From positions 461,742 through 525,741 of the forward strand of contig VXAI01000305.1 in assembly GCA_013399305.1 (NCBI GenBank): DNA of 64,000 bases, given 5' to 3'. The translations under genes were made by a program, and so were the position numbers. A model generated the notes under the pieces. It did no database searches and had not been told where the DNA came from. It saw only the letters and a list, made by a program, of their open reading frames with translations. Shown here piece by piece: positions 61,776 to 64,000 of the stretch (position 1 is its first letter; every line of letters starts with the position of its first letter). Source of the DNA: Rostratula benghalensis (lineage: Eukaryota; Chordata; Aves; Charadriiformes; Rostratulidae).

Positions 61776-63164
61776 ATCCAGAAAATGGAAATAGGACCAG
61801 CAAATATTATAATTTAGCACCTTCCACCCGTACAAGTCCTTTGACCATGGGGTTTTGGATGGAGTTCTACTGGAGGGGAAGCATCACCCCACATTTCAAC
61901 CAACGAACTGTACAACAAAGATGCTCCTGAGGTCTGGGAGAGAGAATGAGAGAAGCCCTGAGAAGGACATCCCGTTCAGATGCTGATGTGTGCAGTTAGT
62001 GAGCCATCATCAAGGGTTTTGTCCCAAAAGCCAAGTTTCTCTTGGATTTCAGTGAATCTGCCCAATGAACAACCCCCCAGAGATCATCAGAACGGGTGAC
62101 AGAGGAACACAGGGGCACTATCCCCTGGCATTCAGGGTGAAGTTATTCCTCAGCCTCCACCCTGGGGTGTTTTAGCTATCACCTTGAGGACCACTCAGAG
62201 CAGGTTTGGGCACAAAGTTATTCTTCTTTCTCCCTCAATCCCCCCTGAACAATAATGGCAACGTGGTTATCTGGCTACCAGCACCCACCTTGCCCCATAA
62301 AACAAGAAGCAACACAGCATGAGATTGATTTGCAGAGAGAACAAAGCAACCAAAAAGAGTAGGAACTGCTGAATTCACACTTAATTTAGGTGGTGGAAAA
62401 AACGAGCAGAGCTGATACCAAAAGAATTCAACAATAAGCTTTGAAACTACTGTGCTGGAAGAAGATCTGCTGCCCTTTGAGGCGTCCTGGAATGTAGGAC
62501 AAGAGAGGATAATTTTCGCAGCATCTTCGCTGTGTCCTTGGCTTGCCCTACGGAAAAGAAGGGCATGATTAAAAATCAAAAAAACCTCCACCGAGCTCAG
62601 AAGCTCCCAATCTAAAAAGCTGGACTCCTTTTTGCACTTAGGGATGTCCAAAAAAACTTCAGGTTTCATTTTAGAGTAGAGATTTTTTGGGTCATTTTGC
62701 ATTTCTGTGCCCTCACCCAACAGTATGTGCACTGCCTCTGCCGGGAATTTGTCAGGGAAATTGTTACCTGCTCTCCACAAATTTTTGGCACATTTTGCAC
62801 AACTGCTCAGCAGCAGACACATTCCATACCCAGAGGAAAAAATAACTAAACAAAGGCATTGGCAGCAAAGATGTACCCATGGAGCCTCTCTACCTGTGGG
62901 AACAAAAAAAACACTTCCTCCCTTCTCAAGAAAAACGGCGCTTCCATTTCCCCTTGCAAAAAGGAAATCAGAATTCGGGGACTATTTCACACAAAGCCAT
63001 TCCACTGGGAGACAACAAATGGCACTGGTTAGAGAAGGTGTCACTCAGAGCAGTCCCACAGGCTGGTCTGGCCACCTGAGGTTGGTTTTTGTTGAAAATA
63101 CAGTCACATTCAAATAACTTCTTTGGGTTTTCCCCCAAATAATAACAAAGCCAAGCGACAACAC
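61776..63164. other. Unique sequence with a long unrecognised minus frame
   Basis: A 195-codon minus-strand frame covers 62235-62822 and a 136-codon plus frame covers 62707-63117. Neither shows a known domain. The former has a hydrophobic stretch near its C-terminal third. If the terminal-exon call at 63165-63507 is right, this stretch lies downstream of that gene's end. I make no gene call. Confidence 0.5.
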
Positions 63165-63507
63165 GTGCATAATACGTTTTATTGAATAAAACCCTGCTTC
63201 TAATATTTACACGGTGAAGTTCAGAGATGTAACCTAGTGAAGCATGGCCATGTGTAACATTCAAACAACATCTGCGATATCTTTTAATTACGTCTGAAAC
63301 TACTGCCTGTAGACATCACCTGCCCATCGCTGATTTCCCAATTAAGGAAGATTTGAACTTGCTGAAGGATAGACCAAGACGAATATTTAAGGGTAGCTGA
63401 GTTCAGAGCAAACGGTCTGCTACCTGAAATCCAAACCCAAAGCATCCCAGTAAAGTGTCAAGAGTTTTGAAGGAGGCTTCCGCGGTTCCCTGGTGTTCCT
63501 CCCGTCC
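63165..63507 (-). other. Candidate terminal exon of a minus-strand gene
   Basis: On the minus strand a clear acceptor-like tract (TTTGTCATCTTCTTCTGCAG) ends at 63508. After it, one frame reads GREEHQGTAEASFKTLDTLL and on to FQVADRLL before TGA at 63405-63403. A second frame (DGRNTREPRKPPSKLLTLYW...) is also open, ending at TAG, so the phase is undecided. About 220 bases later come AATAAA, a CA cleavage-like site about 10 bases on, and a GT-rich stretch (CGTGTTGTCGCTTGGC). The order acceptor, short coding end, UTR and poly(A) signal is what a last exon looks like. I do not recognise the protein, and the rest of the gene would lie beyond 64000. Confidence 0.3.
63178..63183 (-). terminator. Candidate poly(A) signal AATAAA, minus strand
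   Basis: AATAAA is followed on the minus strand by ACGTATTATGCA and then a GT-rich segment, the usual layout of a cleavage and polyadenylation site. The site is part of a near-palindrome (TTTTATTGAATAAAA), so an AATAAA also exists on the plus strand at 63185-63190. Confidence 0.35.
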
Positions 63508-63822
63508 CTGCAGAAGAAGATGACAAAGTAACTTAGAGATCTTCAGGCTGAAAGTGATACTCCCAACTCAGACACACAGCACCCTCCGTGATGTGTTTAA
63601 GTTTTTAAATGTATAATGCCATCTTAACCTCAGGGTGTGTGAAAACCACAACAAAACACTTATTGTGTATCATATACTACACTAAAATGCTGAAAAGGTA
63701 GACAGGCAGAAGGTAGAGATGCTGCCAACTGATACCCAGTGTCAAGACAACACTAATTATCACCATTTATGCAAAAAATAAAAAAAATTATGATGGAGTG
63801 TCTTCCGTCCCACTCTTACATA
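63508..63822. other. Unique sequence, possibly intron
   Basis: AT-rich with no recognised repeat. It would be intronic if the terminal exon to its left is real. Confidence 0.4.
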
Positions 63823-64000
63823 TCAGCAGCAGGGACACCCCCAACCAGACCAGGTTGCCCAGGGCCTCGTTGAACCTCCCCTTGAAGATCTCCAGAGAAG
63901 GGGCCTCAACCACCTCCCTGGGCAACCTGTTCTCTTGTTCCACCCTCAGAGTAAAGAACCTATTCCTAACATCCAACCTAAATCTGCTCTTCTCCAGCTT
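63823..64000 (-). mobile_element. CR1 LINE fragment lacking its 3' tail, minus strand, cut by window edge
   Basis: Starts at TCAGCAGCAGGGACACCCCC, runs through 'gttgaacctccccttgaaga' and continues past the last base of the window. It has no tail on its left side. Read on the element strand, similarity ends at GTGTCCCTGCTG, close to the point where the 48633 copy also stops. Confidence 0.95.

Noticed and set aside
1..64000. CRISPR arrays, bacterial operons, phage or integrated virus
   Set aside because: No regularly spaced repeats, no dense one-strand coding, no paired long terminal repeats and no recognisable retroviral gag, pol or env frame were seen.

Overview
This is vertebrate nuclear DNA, almost certainly from a bird. 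The main evidence is about 25 clear copies of the CR1 LINE. Most are short 3' ends of the avian type, ending in the ATTCTATGATTCTATG-like tail. Nothing looks prokaryotic: there are no operons, ribosome binding sites or dense coding. The species cannot be named from the sequence alone.

The window is mostly intergenic or deep-intronic. I could not recognise any complete protein-coding gene, tRNA, rRNA, known small RNA, CRISPR array or complete retrovirus. Most long open frames are translations of CR1 (often antisense), of GAAA or poly(A) tracts, or chance frames in GC-richer patches. Three short segments have exon-like features. They are a minus-strand candidate terminal exon with a poly(A) signal near 63.2-63.5 kb, a minus-strand open segment with a good splice donor in a CpG-rich patch near 60.1-60.35 kb, and a plus-strand candidate exon near 54.1-54.3 kb. 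None could be tied to a named gene.

Layout: 0-3.2 kb is unique sequence after a GAAA microsatellite. From 3.2 to 12.1 kb there are six CR1 copies in unique sequence, plus a 43-bp element present twice. From 12.1 to 18.5 kb there is CR1-free unique sequence that ends in a 200-bp GAAA array. From 18.5 to 32 kb there are scattered CR1 copies, including a rare endonuclease-domain fragment, one old 3' end and a small assembly gap. From 32 to 47.2 kb CR1 is sparse: one clear copy at 36.9 kb and two old relics, and 37.2-47.2 kb has no recent copy. From 47.2 to 64 kb there are twelve CR1 copies in under 17 kb, and the candidate exons lie in this part.

The CR1 copies fall into at least four 3'-end types, so several CR1 subfamilies were active here at different times. 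Of the 25 clear copies, 19 are on the plus strand and 6 on the minus strand.
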